DNA from: Hormiphora californensis
Lineage: Eukaryota; Ctenophora; Tentaculata; Cydippida; Pleurobrachiidae
Direction of reading: 5' to 3'
Assembly: GCA_020137815.1 (NCBI GenBank)
Contig: CM035355.1
Coordinates: forward strand, 657,451-721,450
Length of the DNA stretch: 64,000 bases
Shown: piece by piece, positions 28,901-40,023 of the stretch
How the letters are laid out: the number at the start of each line of letters is the position of its first letter
Numbering within the stretch: the first letter of the stretch is position 1
Program-made: the position numbers and the translations under genes
The notes under the pieces: generated by a model
Database searches by the model: none
Told to the model about the DNA's origin: nothing
What the model saw: the letters and a program-made list of their open reading frames with translations, nothing else

Positions 28901-31848
28901 ATGGCAACAGCAGTGTGTCACAGACAAGAGGTCGGCACATGGTCATCTATTTTCCCTTCCGACCAAATGACAGAGCAGAAGTCTGCGTTTTTTGTTAAAA
29001 AACTCTTGGCCGTGTCCGTTTCCTACTTGACATACCTCAGAAATATTTTCCCAGGTAAGTCAATTGGTCACAAATTTATCGGAGAAAATTGTTAGGCCGC
29101 TTAGGGAGGAGCATGTGTGACAGTGAGTGCCTGACAACCCCTCTCCCACTCAGAGAATGCATTTAGTAACAGAAGTCTGGATGAGCTTGAATTGAAGATT
29201 CTTCAAGAAAGTAGTGACTGTCCCGGTGCCAACAAAGTATGCCAGTGGGTTCGGAGCTGTTTTGAGGCACTTGATAAAAAGTATCTTAATTCCCTAGTGT
29301 TGGGTCTTTACATGGACCCAAGTGATCCAAATACTCTTCTTGAATCATACAGGTACGTTGAATTGTTCAATTGCGACTCAACAGGTACCCGGGTGTGGTA
29401 TTATACAAATCTTAGCTCCACAATTAAAATATGTAACTCATTTGGAAATTTCAATTGTTCTCTTATATTATCCGTTTGAAGTCTAATAGTCAGACCCGAT
29501 TTATTTGGATGCTCCGTTAATTTCCTATATCGGGGGGACGGGGGGATTTTATCCTTCCGGTAAATCGGGGTCCGACTGTTATTATTTATGTGATTATATA
29601 GCATAGCGCTGGCAAATACTGTATATATATTTTATGGACCCCCAATACATTGCAGTTTCAAGTTTAACTACGAGGAGGGGATGGAGTTGTACCATAACAA
29701 CGAGAAAATACTGACATCAACCACGGACAACACAAAGAAATCAACCGTTACCCTCCTTCGCACCCTTCTAGTTCTGACACAGGTAGCTAAATCACCTGAT
29801 ATATTATCGCAGGTATTGAATTGTTCATACTTTATTTGTTTGAACTCTCTCCCTCTCCCCAGGGACTGAACCCCCTAACTCTCTCCCTCTCTCCAGGGAC
29901 TGAACCCCCTAACTCTTTCTCTCTCTCCAGGGACTGAACCCCCTAACTCTCTCCCTCTCTCCAGGGACTGAACCCCCTAACTCTCTCCCTCTCTACAGGG
30001 ACTGAATCCACTCCCGGATGGTGTAATGATGACAATGAAATTGTATTTTAACGAGGAATCCACTCCATCTGACTACCATCCCCCTGGTTTTGTGGAGTCT
30101 AAACAGGATGAGATCATGTATGAAGATGACACTGTTAACATTAAGGTACTTTGTTTGCATTACACATCTCTTATATTAGGGCCCCGATACTTGTCAGAGA
30201 TGGGGGCATGTCTTAGGTGCGCGAAGCAGCGTCGGAGTATCCGGGGGGACCAGGGACCTGGTATCCGTGTCGGGAACAATATATCCCCATTCCTCACCCC
30301 AAGGTGACCAATATATCCCCACCCCAAGGTGACCAATATATCCCCACCCCAAGGTTGGGGAAGTGGCTACAAAGTTTCACACGGTAAAGATGAGGATCAG
30401 GACAAACAGGCACAACTTTGAGTTAAGTCCTGATACTAAAGAGATTGTGGCAGAATTGTCTGATGGCTCTCCCGAAGAGATCAAAGACCAGGGAACAGCA
30501 TCACCGGGCGGTGAGACTGGGGAGTATGAGGTTAGTGTCCAATTGATCCTTCTTTATTTTGTGTGGACACTAGCTCATCTTTGGGAGGGTGGTATATACT
30601 GTTTGGGTAAACCCGACACACTCCAGGTGGATTGTGTGTGTGGCAGTAGAGTTGAGGATGGTATGTTGATAGTATGCACTGTATGCGACAAGTGGTCTCA
30701 CGGCCTGTGTTATAGGATTATTGAAAATAATGACGTTCCTGAAACTCATATCTGCGCTAAATGCCCAGGTATGAACGTGATTATGGAATAATATTTCAAG
30801 CAATAAGAACTTAAATTTTACATACTACTTATGTTATCATATTATTATATTTTAAATCGTGTTTCTCTGCACCGCTGGTTATCGCCATGGCTATAATTTT
30901 TGTAGAACTCAGTTAGTAACTACTCCATTTTCATCAACTGTCTCACAGGGCAGTGTACGGATGCGTCGTTGATGGGGGCGGACAGGGCGACGATACAGGC
31001 TACTGCTCTCTGGAGACGAACACTTTACACTCTTACTGAGGTTCGTTATAATACAGCTGAACCATGAACCTGCAACAACACAGAGTTATAGCTCAATAAT
31101 AACTTGGTAACGAAGTTACCCCTCCCTTGCCGGCGCGCAAAGCGCACCAAACGAAGGCCGCGATGTGAGTGTGAGGTGTCTTCGATACCAAAATAATAAC
31201 CCTCTTCTTTGTTTCATAATCCAAATCAAAAGATATATCGCTAGATGGCGTGATAGTGCTCTAACCTTTGGAGGAGAGCGTATACAAATACTATAGTAAA
31301 CTTGGTATCATCTTTGTTTCAGGTTAAAAAAGTAAAAGATAGAGAGTTAGCTCAACGCTTGGGGATAGCTCTTGATGTTGCTAAAAAGCTTATTACTCGG
31401 CTTGTTAGTGAGAGGTAGAGTAATTTACTAACTATTTATCTGTTGTCACCCGGACTTTTTCCTAGATCATGTTTGCTCCCCCAACTGCAGCACACCTGAT
31501 CATGTTTGCTCCCCCAACTGCAGCACCCCTGATCATGTTTGCTCCCCCAACTGCAGCACCCCTGATCATGTTTGCTCCCCCAGGTTCCTAAGAAAGCCTC
31601 CAGCCCGATCAAAGCAAGGTTACACCGTGAACCAGGCTGAACTCAAGAACAAGGGGATACCCCACTATTTCTCTCTCCTGTCGTCAACTCAGGAAATGAC
31701 TCAGGAGACTCAGGGGATGAAAATTGCAGGAGAGAAGAGGAAACTGGATACGAACGGTGAAGAATTCGAACTGTCTTCAAGCCAAAGCTGGACAGCAAAC
31801 AAAAGGTTGAGATCAGCAGACATAAAAACTCCAATAAGACTAAATTAG
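28901..31848 (+). CDS. HORMAD1: Meiotic HORMA-domain protein with PHD and winged-helix chromatin-binding region
   Basis: Nine exons join in phase to 464 residues: 28901-29054, 29154-29352, 29656-29782, 29999-30145, 30354-30530, 30627-30768, 30949-31040, 31323-31414, 31584-31848. The HORMA domain covers about residues 20-235 (SAFFVKKLLAVSVSYLTYLR, CFEALDKKYLNSLVLGLY, PPGFV). HORMADs load on meiotic chromosome axes and steer recombination and synapsis. Residues 269-316 form a complete C4HC3 PHD finger (C271, C273, C285, C288, H293, C296, C311, C314). Residues 317-400 look like a winged helix (RELAQRLGIALDVAKKLI). This PHD-winged helix pair is the chromatin-binding region known from yeast Hop1 and many non-vertebrate HORMADs; vertebrate HORMAD1/2 lack it. 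The Ser/Lys-rich tail ends KTPIRLN, a possible closure motif. The polyadenylation signal AATAAA is at 31903. The symbol could equally be Hop1-like. Confidence 0.93.
29829..29998 (+). repeat. Fivefold repeated splice acceptor of HORMAD exon 4
   Basis: The 34-base unit GGACTGAACCCCCTAACTCT plus CCCTCTCTCCAG is repeated so that acceptor AGs lie at 29862, 29896, 29930, 29964 and 29998. Each is followed by the exon start GGACTGAA. Only the last one opens into the conserved HORMA sequence; the proximal ones shift frame or meet a TGA. Confidence 0.9.
30278..30353 (+). repeat. Threefold repeated acceptor-like unit before HORMAD exon 5
   Basis: The 25-base unit GTGACCAATATATCCCC plus ACCCCAAG is present twice, with a partial third copy upstream. 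The last CCAAG is the acceptor of exon 5 (30354). Confidence 0.75.
31465..31583 (+). repeat. Repeated acceptor unit before HORMAD exon 9
   Basis: About 3.5 copies of a 33-base unit containing GATCATGTTTGCTCCCCCA and ACTGCAGCACC. The real acceptor is the last TGCTCCCCCAG at 31583. The internal CTGCAG sites are decoy-like. Confidence 0.85.
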
Positions 31849-32155
31849 TGAGAACTGTGAATTAACTCTTTTGATTATCCGTTTTTTTAAATGTCAATGT
31901 TTAATAAATAACTTATATTTACCATGCATTTTTGATAAGTCAGTTTTTGTAAGATGTTTCTATACTATATAAATGATATGTTAATTATTAAACATAAATT
32001 GTACAGCACATATAATGTATGAAATCAGTTCCAAGCCACAAAACTTACTTTGTTTAGCAATTTGTCTCGGTGGTACAAATAATTGTCATTAGCGCGTGAA
32101 TCATCCAACATATAATAATAATTGTTTGATCAGCACTTGGGGCCTATAACAACTA

Positions 32156-32566
32156 CTATAAACCAGTGATCACCGCCCGACCATCTCTAACTTTCACTAT
32201 CTTCACCAGATTTATATCCACGGATTTACCAGGTTTAACTTTATGGTACACTACTTTCTCGCCCCGGGAGTTTCGAGTCACAATGTCGATAGGTCTGTCA
32301 AGGGTATTGTTGCAGGATATAACCTGAGTCGTCACTAGCAGGTCTTCCTCGCCCCCTTCCAGCTGTGAGTGATCAGAGTAGTGGGATGTCGAGGGAGAGA
32401 AAGGTGGAGGAGAGGTGGTATTGTATAGTCTGGCATCCTCATTTCCAAGAGAGACTTCTGAGAATGAACCGTCGTCTCCGTTTTCTGCCTTTTTAGGCGG
32501 CACCAAACGGACTTTTTTCTGGGCCTTTTCTGAATCGTTACTGTCCTTGGTAATGCATTGTCCCAT
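32156..32566 (-). CDS. Predicted N-myristoylated protein of unknown function (136 aa)
   Basis: I start at the ATG at 32566, which gives MGQCITKDSND, a textbook N-myristoylation signal with a palmitoylatable Cys4; an upstream in-frame ATG at 32605 would bury it. A Lys-rich segment (KAQKKVRLVPPKK) follows, then a Ser/Pro-rich middle (SPPPFSPSTSHYSD) and a more ordered C-terminus (PIDIVTRNSRGEKVVYHKV, then KVRDGRAVITGL). The protein is likely tethered to the inner face of a membrane. The family is not recognised. It lies tail-to-tail with HORMAD, 308 bases apart. Confidence 0.6.
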   Translation of the reverse strand: MGQCITKDSNDSEKAQKKVRLVPPKKAENGDDGSFSEVSLGNEDARLYNTTSPPPFSPSTSHYSDHSQLEGGEEDLLVTTQVISCNNTLDRPIDIVTRNSRGEKVVYHKVKPGKSVDINLVKIVKVRDGRAVITGL

Positions 32567-32794
32567 GATACAACGCTGCAGCTGTTTAGTGGTAGAATGT
32601 TTCACTGGAAAATGTAGAAATCACACGGCTGTTCGATATAAAGGTATCGGATAAATGTTAATAATAAGTCACAATATAGCAATTCGATCAAGACAGATAT
32701 TATGGCAAATTTCACTGTTTGTCTATCGCTCGCTTACACTGTTTACTATATGATTTGTACAATAACACAGCTCTGCACACACAATTCCTCCGTG

Positions 32795-33335
32795 TGCCTC
32801 TCTCTCTCTCACTCTCTCTCTCTCTCTCTCTCCCGCTCTCCCGACCGATCTCGGCTCTCCTCTCTCTCCTCCCTCTTCTCCTCTCCTCTCTCTCCTCTCT
32901 CTCCTCGCTCTTCCTCTCTCAACTCTCCTCTCATCTCTCTCTCCTCTCTTGTCCAGTCTCCTCTCCTCTCTCTCCCTCTCTCTTTCTTTCTCTTCCTCGT
33001 CCTCCTCTTCTCTCTCTTCTGCTCCCGCTCTCTCATCTCTCTCTCTCTCTCTCCGTTCTCTCGTCCCTTCGTCTCTCTCATACATCTCTTATGCTCTCCT
33101 CTCTCTCTCTCCTCTCTAGTTTGCTCTTCCTCGTCTTCGGAACTCTCGCTTCTGCTCTTCCCCTCTCGCTCCCTCGGTCGTTTGCGTCTTTCTCTCTTCT
33201 CTCCTTCTCTCCTCTCCCTTCCCTCCGCTCACTGCTCGGTCTCTTCAGTCCGTCGTTCTCCTCTGCTCTTCTCTGCGTCTCTCTCCCTTTCTGCTCTGTC
33301 TTTTTCCTCTGTCTGTCTTTGTATCATTCCATCTC
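32795..33335 (+). repeat. CT-rich region
   Basis: About 540 bases of degenerate TCTC, CTCC and TCTTCC. Its long Ser/Leu and Arg/Glu frames on the two strands are composition artefacts. It lies just beyond the 3' end of the TIR/VHL-like gene on the minus strand. Confidence 0.9.
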
Positions 33336-33353
33336 TTTCATTAAATCATCAAT

Positions 33354-36300
33354 TTATACAATATCAACATCAATTTTACCGTTATGGGGAGCACCAAAGT
33401 CCATACCCTCAAAAACAGGCTTCCTGGTGCTGCCCTTGACAAAGATGCACACCTGCTCCGTGATGACATCTCTTGCAATGAAGGGGTGGGTGAAGTAACT
33501 GCACTTGAGATGTTTCTGTCCGGGTGATATTCCCTGCCTGATTCTCACCTCACCTAGATAAAATATATAATTTATCTAGCCCGATATTATACATATTGTA
33601 TTGAAATACTATGACATTTCGATATATGGAAATATTCGGTTGACAGCGATATTTGGAAAGAAAACCCTGTTTGAATGTTTTCCTCCTTAAAAAAACCAAA
33701 AAACCTTCCTGCTACCTATCCTTCCTTCTCCACCACCTTTTTTTCCTGATTCACTGTTGACGATGGTTTATTTCTCCGCCTCCCCCCGACCCGCAGGTCT
33801 CGCCCCTTTTCTCCTCTCCTTTGCTTCGCGGGGCTCCCTCGTAGTTTTTCCAGATAAGGTCAATATCTTCATCATGTTTATTGGTAAATGTCACAGTGTA
33901 CTTTATCGCCCGCTGGCCCCCTGGAGGGTCGAGCGCGGCCCTCTTTGGCTTTGAATATTGATCCTCATTCGCTGGAAATAATAATTTCTGAGAGCCATTG
34001 GTACGGTAACCAAACAAACTACATTAGTTTAATGTCCTTTAATACCCGTGCGAAAGGCAAAAAAACCATGATGTGCCTTTCCTAGTAATAATCATAGTAA
34101 AACGCTTATCACTAACTAAAGTAAATTATTGGCATTACTTCCTATGTACCTTTCTCTTTTCTGTTCTTTTGAAAGTACTACTTCTACTACTTACTCTTTG
34201 CCTATCTTCATTTTGCGTTGGCGGCTGCAGGTTGCCTAGCATGGTCAGCCTGATCATTCTCTGCATGTTAGGAGAAAAGGTCTTCACTCCACTATGTTCA
34301 TTCACATCACCTCTTTGTAAAACCTTGTTTTGGGTACTACTGGTAACCATGGTAGCGATTCAGTTAACATGCTAACATACCTTGTCCTCTAAGTAGGTTG
34401 GATCATTAACATTTCCCGTCATGTTCACATACAACTTGTTACCCAAGTGAAACCCAATCGCTCCTTTCCCAATCACTTGTCTTGGCTCATCTTGCTGTCC
34501 CATCATGAATGGGGTAGGATGTTGCTGCTCGTTTTTTAGACCCCCGGACAGCTGATTAAACTCCACTTGGTCAAGTTATCAGCCAGCTGAGTTTTTCATT
34601 CACCGTTAACTTTCCGTGTGGTAGGGGAGGCGCTCGTCAAGAAACAACACAAGGCCACACCTGCCACGTTCAATTCCTAAATGGTCGAAAGATGAACACA
34701 AACGATCAGCGTCCTACTTGGAATTCAATGGATCAATTCAATGCATATATTATAATGCATTGTATGCGGCATACTTTATCAAAAAATTAAATTAAGTGCA
34801 TTTTGGAACCTTGGACAATCTTTGAGTACGCTAAAACTCGGCTCGGAAAAATCGGTCCTGTTGTGTCAAGATATATAGTGTGAATAACATTCACCTGAGA
34901 GTTCTCTCGATTCCTCGTGACACACAAAAAAAATCTGTCGACACCTATCCCACTCATATCACCTGATATTTTCTCCTATTCCCTCCTTCCTTCCTCGTGA
35001 ACATCTGGTCGACAATATTCACACCACATATCACCATCACCAACTTTCGAAGCCCTGAGAGTTTTCTATTCTGCCTCGTGACATCTGGTCGACAATATCA
35101 CCACTCACCTGAAATTTCTCTATCTCGGACATCTGTCGACCAATTCACCACTCACCTGAGAGTTCTCTATTCCTCGTGACATCTGTCGACAATCTCACCA
35201 CTCACTGCGAGTTTCTCTATTCCCCGTGACTCTGTCGACAATATCACCACTCACCTGAGAGTTCTCTTATTCCTCGTGACATCTGGTCGACATATATCAC
35301 CACTCACCTGAGAGTTCTCTATTCCTCGTGACATCTGTCACAATATCACCACTCACCTGAGGTTTTTTCCTATTCCCTCGTGACATCTGTCAACAATATA
35401 CCACTCACACCTGAGAGTTCTCTATTCCTTTGCATCTGGTCTACAATATCACACTCACCTGAGGAGTTCTCTTTATTCCTCGTGACATCTAGTCGACAAT
35501 ATCACCACTCACTGGAGAGTTTTTCTATTCCTCGTGACATCTGGTCAACAATACACACCCACCACTCACCCCACCCGAGAGTGTTTCTATTCCTCGTGAC
35601 AATCTGGTCGACACTATCACCACACTCACCTGAGAGTTCTCTATTCCTCGTGACATCTGGGTCGAAATACACCACTGCACCGAGGAGTTCTCTATTCCTC
35701 GGGAACATTACTGGGTCTCAATATCACACCACTCATCTGCTCCTCGTCAAACCAGGTCGTGAAAGAGAGGTTCTTCAGTGCATTATTAACCCTCTGCACC
35801 CGGCCATGGTTATCCCTCCCAACATCATCTGTACCCCAGTTGTGGGATAGAAAGAAATCCACCTGGCCAGCTGACACGCTAAACGTGCAGCCAATACGGT
35901 ATTTAAAAGCAAGTCAGAGTTGTTGGGTCTGTGTCTTGAGTCATAGCCCCACTAACTTTAAAAACGATGCATCTGAACAAATTGTTCTGTTTGAAAAGAG
36001 AGGGGTTGGCTATTAATTAGTTTTTGTAGTAAAGATCTAACTTTCCACTCAGCCGAACATTAATTGCTACCTGGCATGTAAACAGGGTGAAACCAATGTC
36101 TGAATGTAACAGGTGAACCATTCCATGGTTAAACAGGGTTGGAACCATGTCCATGTAACAAGGGGGTGAACATGTTCCATGTAAACAGGGTGGAGACCCA
36201 TGTCCTGAACACGGGTGGAGACATGGCCATGGTAAAAGGGTGGAACCATGTCCATGTAAACAGGGTGGAACCATGTCCATGTAAACAGGGTGGAACCATG

Positions 36301-36539
36301 TCCATGTAAACAGGGTGGAACCATGAAAGCACAATCGAGAATTGCAGAGAATCAAGAACTGCTAAAAGAACGGCTACTACCTGGGCAGCTCTGGTAGGGC
36401 TCTTGTAACAAGCAATGCCGAGAACAAAGCAAGTGAGAGCCACAATTTGAATTCGTGTGCAGTAGGTTGCAGAGTCAGAAGACGTCCTGACAGAGAGACC
36501 TAAAAAAGAAGCGAGAGCAGGGGATTCGAGAGCTATCAT
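33354..36539 (-). CDS. TIR-domain protein with VHL-like C-terminal segment
   Basis: Probable exons on the minus strand: 36539-36381 (start MIALESPALASF, hydrophobic IVALTCFVLGIAC), 35872 into the array at about 35700, one ending at 34381, 33987 to about 33770, and 33553-33354. The TIR part shows VDFFLSHNWGTDDVGRDNH, TTWFDEEQMSG, DIVDQMSRGIENS, then CCFLTSA and GAIGFHLGNKLYVNMTGN. This form of TIR is common in sponges, cnidarians and choanoflagellates. The end (KYTVTFTNKHDEDIDLIWKN, ISPGQKHLKCSYFTHPFIAR) resembles the VHL beta domain, which reads hydroxyproline in VHL. The middle TIR exon contains frame slips, at least partly from sequence noise. Borders of exons 3 and 4 are uncertain because the phase between them is not resolved. 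It is either a signalling adaptor or an NAD-cleaving enzyme. Confidence 0.7.
34890..35730 (-). repeat. 51-base minisatellite made of TIR exon plus splice donor
   Basis: On the minus strand the unit reads GTGAGTGGTGATATTGTCGA, CCAGATGTCACGAGG, AATAGAGAACTCTCAG, about 51 bases. It encodes VSGDIVDQMSRGIENSQ, and each copy ends in CAG|GTGAGT. About 16 copies are seen, many with one- to three-base indels. Fifty-one bases is 17 codons, so error-free copies would stay in frame; the array may be intronic or coding. Confidence 0.85.
36060..36325 (-). repeat. 25-base minisatellite in the TIR gene intron 1
   Basis: Units of CATGTCCATGTAAACAGGGT plus GGAAC, about ten copies with variants. Open frames through it (HGHGSTLFTWTWFHP) are repeat artefacts. 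Confidence 0.85.
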
Positions 36540-36549
36540 AGATGGAAAA

Positions 36550-36690
36550 TACGAGGAGTACGAGAGACAGAGAGAGAATGATAGAGAGAGATAGCGAGAC
36601 GCTCGACGATACGAGAGCGAGAGAGAGATAGAGAGAGAGAGAGAGAGAAGAGAGAGAGAAGAGAGAGAGAGAGAAGAGAAAAGAGTGTAA
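36550..36690 (+). repeat. GA-rich tract
   Basis: Degenerate GAGAGA upstream of the TIR gene start. From 36700 to 38520 I see no supportable gene. Noted there: an inverted repeat GGATCCAATCAACAGTAAAAC (37694) with GTTTTACTGTTGATGTATCC (about 37863), and AATATGACAGAGCACCACTG at 37989, which matches the end of the foldback at 62388. Confidence 0.7.
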
Positions 36691-38525
36691 CACGTTAGGG
36701 AAAGATGGAGAGTTATCTAAAGAGTACCGCTAAGTAAACTGTTGTCTTGACAACAAGCGACTCCAGGCAAATATCAAGGTTGCCAGGGCCCGGCGGATCA
36801 CATTTTCTCGAGGAGGTTCTGATCAAAATGTTGGGCCTTTTTTGCGTTGGTTAAATGCAGTATTGGTTAAATGCAGTGCTGCAGCAAGCTGGTAAAGAGA
36901 GTTGGTGTCAAGATATTCACATTAGACTATGACATTGTTTGCTATTTGTACACAGGCATAAAAAGATAAACAGTGTTTTGAGTAAAATGAGTGTTGCGGT
37001 AAAATAAACGCTGTCCAGAAATCGTTGCTGTGAGATCTGCAATCTAAATTGCATGTAAACCACATGTGCAATTATCACCAATCACAAGGAAATCGGTCCT
37101 CTCACTCCCACAATCACACATGTATATTACACATAAGATACTGAAATAGCACATAGTTTCCCTGGCAACTGGGTTGTCTGGGTAATTAGAATGTGATTTG
37201 AATACTGAACTAATTACCCCTAATTACCCAATTACAGTTCACTCTTTGGTCTAATGAGATGTATTGCGGCCCGGTGGGAGGCTGTTAGGGTTACTGGTTA
37301 GGCAATGAGTCCGGGTTGGGAGACGGGAGTCTTGTCACTAAGTGTACTAACGGGGTCTGTCTACTGCCAGACTCTACCTTTTAGAAACCTAACTGTAGAT
37401 TTATAGTTTACTTTCAGATTTAGAGTCCGCCTTGAATTTAGACGAAGAGTCCGTTAGAACTTAGAATTACAGACTGTAAGACATAGCTTACAATCCGCCA
37501 CCCTGGGCCGGTAAATGGAGAGGCATATTATCGATACCCAATTGTTATCCAATATGCCTTGATGGGCTGTCCAGTGTCCAACTATAATAATACTGCTTAA
37601 ATGTTTCGACTTTGAAAGGCTAGGCTGCTGTATGTCACATGGTACTCCGTTAGGGGAAACTCTAACTGAATGGCATCCCATTAAGGATCCAATCAACAGT
37701 AAAACTACTTACTGATATGGACCACAGTGGGAATGGTTCTTTCTCCTTATTATCCTGTCTGCGCGCCAATCAATCAATCAATCATGGCCCGGGCATGCCC
37801 AATGTGCTACCTACAGAGAATAATATAAACAGAGAACGAACGCATCACTGTGTTCCATTATCAGTTTTACTGTTGATGTATCCCATTATGGGATCCATTA
37901 TTTAGAAGTTTCCCCTATATGGCCACCGTACGCGCTGTGCACGACGTCCAATGTTAGCAGACTGCGTCCCCACGCTGTGGGGGTGCCCAATATGACAGAG
38001 CACCACTGTGACCCACTACAGCTGCTGTCTATCATGGACTGTCCAGCTGCCCCAAACTCTGTCACAACATGAAGGTTCATCGGCGCGCACACCACGCGCG
38101 TTTGTTGTGATAAAAGTACACAATGTAAGCGTCAACCCTGACAGAATCCCGCATTTTGGGTCAATCATGACCTCCAGATTGGAACAACAAGTCGTGACTC
38201 GTGACAGCCTGCCAGCAGTCATTGACAGGACTTCGATATGTTCTCAGTTTGTCGGTTCACACCTTGACATGTTCCCAGTCTGTCGGCTCTCACACTCATC
38301 ACCTACGACAGACAGTGTAGCATGATTGTGAATGAGATCGTAATTGAACGATCCCAAAAATCAAAATGCAGGATTCAGTAACTCAGGGTCGCCATTTTGA
38401 AACATTAAGAGGCATATATTTCATAACTTAATTATCAAGGTGTGTGTACAGGTACTGAATTTAAACATGTTTGTCAATAATAACCTCACGATGATCTCTA
38501 TTGATGTATCTCAATCTGTCTGAAG

Positions 38526-39668
38526 GGGGGGTGACACGTAACCACACTCTGTAACACGTTGTAAACCTGTGGCAAAAACTTTTTTGTGCACGTTACATGT
38601 TACAAAGTGTTCAAAGTTGTTACATAGTGGTTACAAAGTGTTACAATAGTGTTTTACAAAGTGTTACATAGTGTTACACGTGTTACATAGTGTTACAAAG
38701 TGTTTACCTATGTTACATAGTGTTTACAACAAAGTGTTACATAGTGTTACAAAGTGTTACTAGTGTTACATAGTGTTACAACGAGTTTACAAAGTGTTAC
38801 AAAGTGTTCACAAAGTGTTTCATAGTGTCCCAAAGTGTTTACAAATTGTTTACAAAATTGTTACAAAACCACAAGGATTTTGTATCGAAGCAAATTTTCA
38901 ATCTTTGACCAACAAATTGATTTTGGAAAATTTTATTCTTTTTCCACAGAAACGTTGTGTATATCATCTTATTAAGTCAAAGAATCGATTACAATGAACA
39001 AGTCGATTGGGTCACAACTCACAGGTGACTCAAGCACATTGGGGGCCTCTGCAGAAGCACAATACTTCAATATCACTCTAAAAACTTTAACGTTGTCTAA
39101 AGTTCATACTTTTTTCTACACATGGGACTATTTTCATTCAGCCCTGATTTCCACAGTCGAATGACCATCGGAGGCTCAAAACATCGCAATTAGTAAACAA
39201 GTGTATGTTTTAACCCTAGAAATGATTTAAAACTGTTAGATTGTTCTAGAAAGACCCAAAGTCGTTTCAAATACTTATTCACCAACCGTTCAATTTTGCT
39301 TCGCTACAAATCCTTGTGTTTTTTGTAACAATTTTGTAACCACTTTGTAACAATTTTGTAACAATTTTTAACACTTTTTAACAATTTGTAACCTTGTAAA
39401 ACTATGTAACACTTTGTAAACACTATGTAACACTTGTAACACTATGTAAACACTATGGTAACACTAATGTTACCACTTTGTAAACATTTGTAACACGTTG
39501 TTACACTAGGTACCTTTGTAACACTATGTAACACTATGTAACACTTGTAACACTTTGTAATACACTATCTCACACTTTTAACACATGTAACACTTTGTAA
39601 CATGTGCAAAAACTTTTGTGCACGTACATGTTAACAAGTGGTTACAAAGTGTTACGTGTCACCCCCCC
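38526..39668. mobile_element. Foldback element with poly-G ends (family F3-like, copy 2)
   Basis: The left end GGGGGGTGACACGTAACCAC is matched inverted by GTTACGTGTCACCCCCC at the right. The flanks carry TCTGAAG on both sides (38519-38525 and 39669-39675), a 7- to 8-base target duplication whose last G merges with the G run. Both arms are arrays of TGTTACATAG/TGTTACAAAG units. Next to the centre the arms hold ACCACAAGGATTTTGTATCG and its approximate inverse. Indel noise between units suggests the arrays are poorly resolved. There is no ORF. Confidence 0.8.
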
Positions 39669-40023
39669 TCTGAAGGGGCCGATACTGTCAGACGATCAAA
39701 ACAGGATCTGGCGCCGTCAGACGGGTTGATTATTGATACTGGGCCCTATTATACCCGGTCATAGATAAAAACTGGGCATCAATAATATCAAGTTGTACAT
39801 CTTACTAAACTCTACAACAACCCACATTCCTCTATCTCTCTCTCTATCTCTCATAAATCGACCTGTTAAAATTTGGTACAAAAGATATAATGTAATTCGA
39901 GGGACCTATATAATTCATTTGTGTTGCTTTTGCAAACACACAACATATTATATATTATATATACACACTAATTAATAACTAATTAATAATTAATTAACTA
40001 ACTATGCAGCACTTTTTATATAA

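Noticed and set aside
32702-33498. Ser/Leu-rich frames of 245-259 codons on the plus strand and Arg/Glu frames on the minus strand
   Set aside because: Pure CT/GA low-complexity sequence.
36017-36355. Minus-strand frames with HGHGSTLFTWTWFHPVYMD repeats
   Set aside because: 25-base intronic minisatellite.
39686-39725. Fourth copy of the CTGTCTGGCGCC hairpin
   Set aside because: It has GTCAGACG repeated in direct orientation with only one good arm; similarity is too weak.
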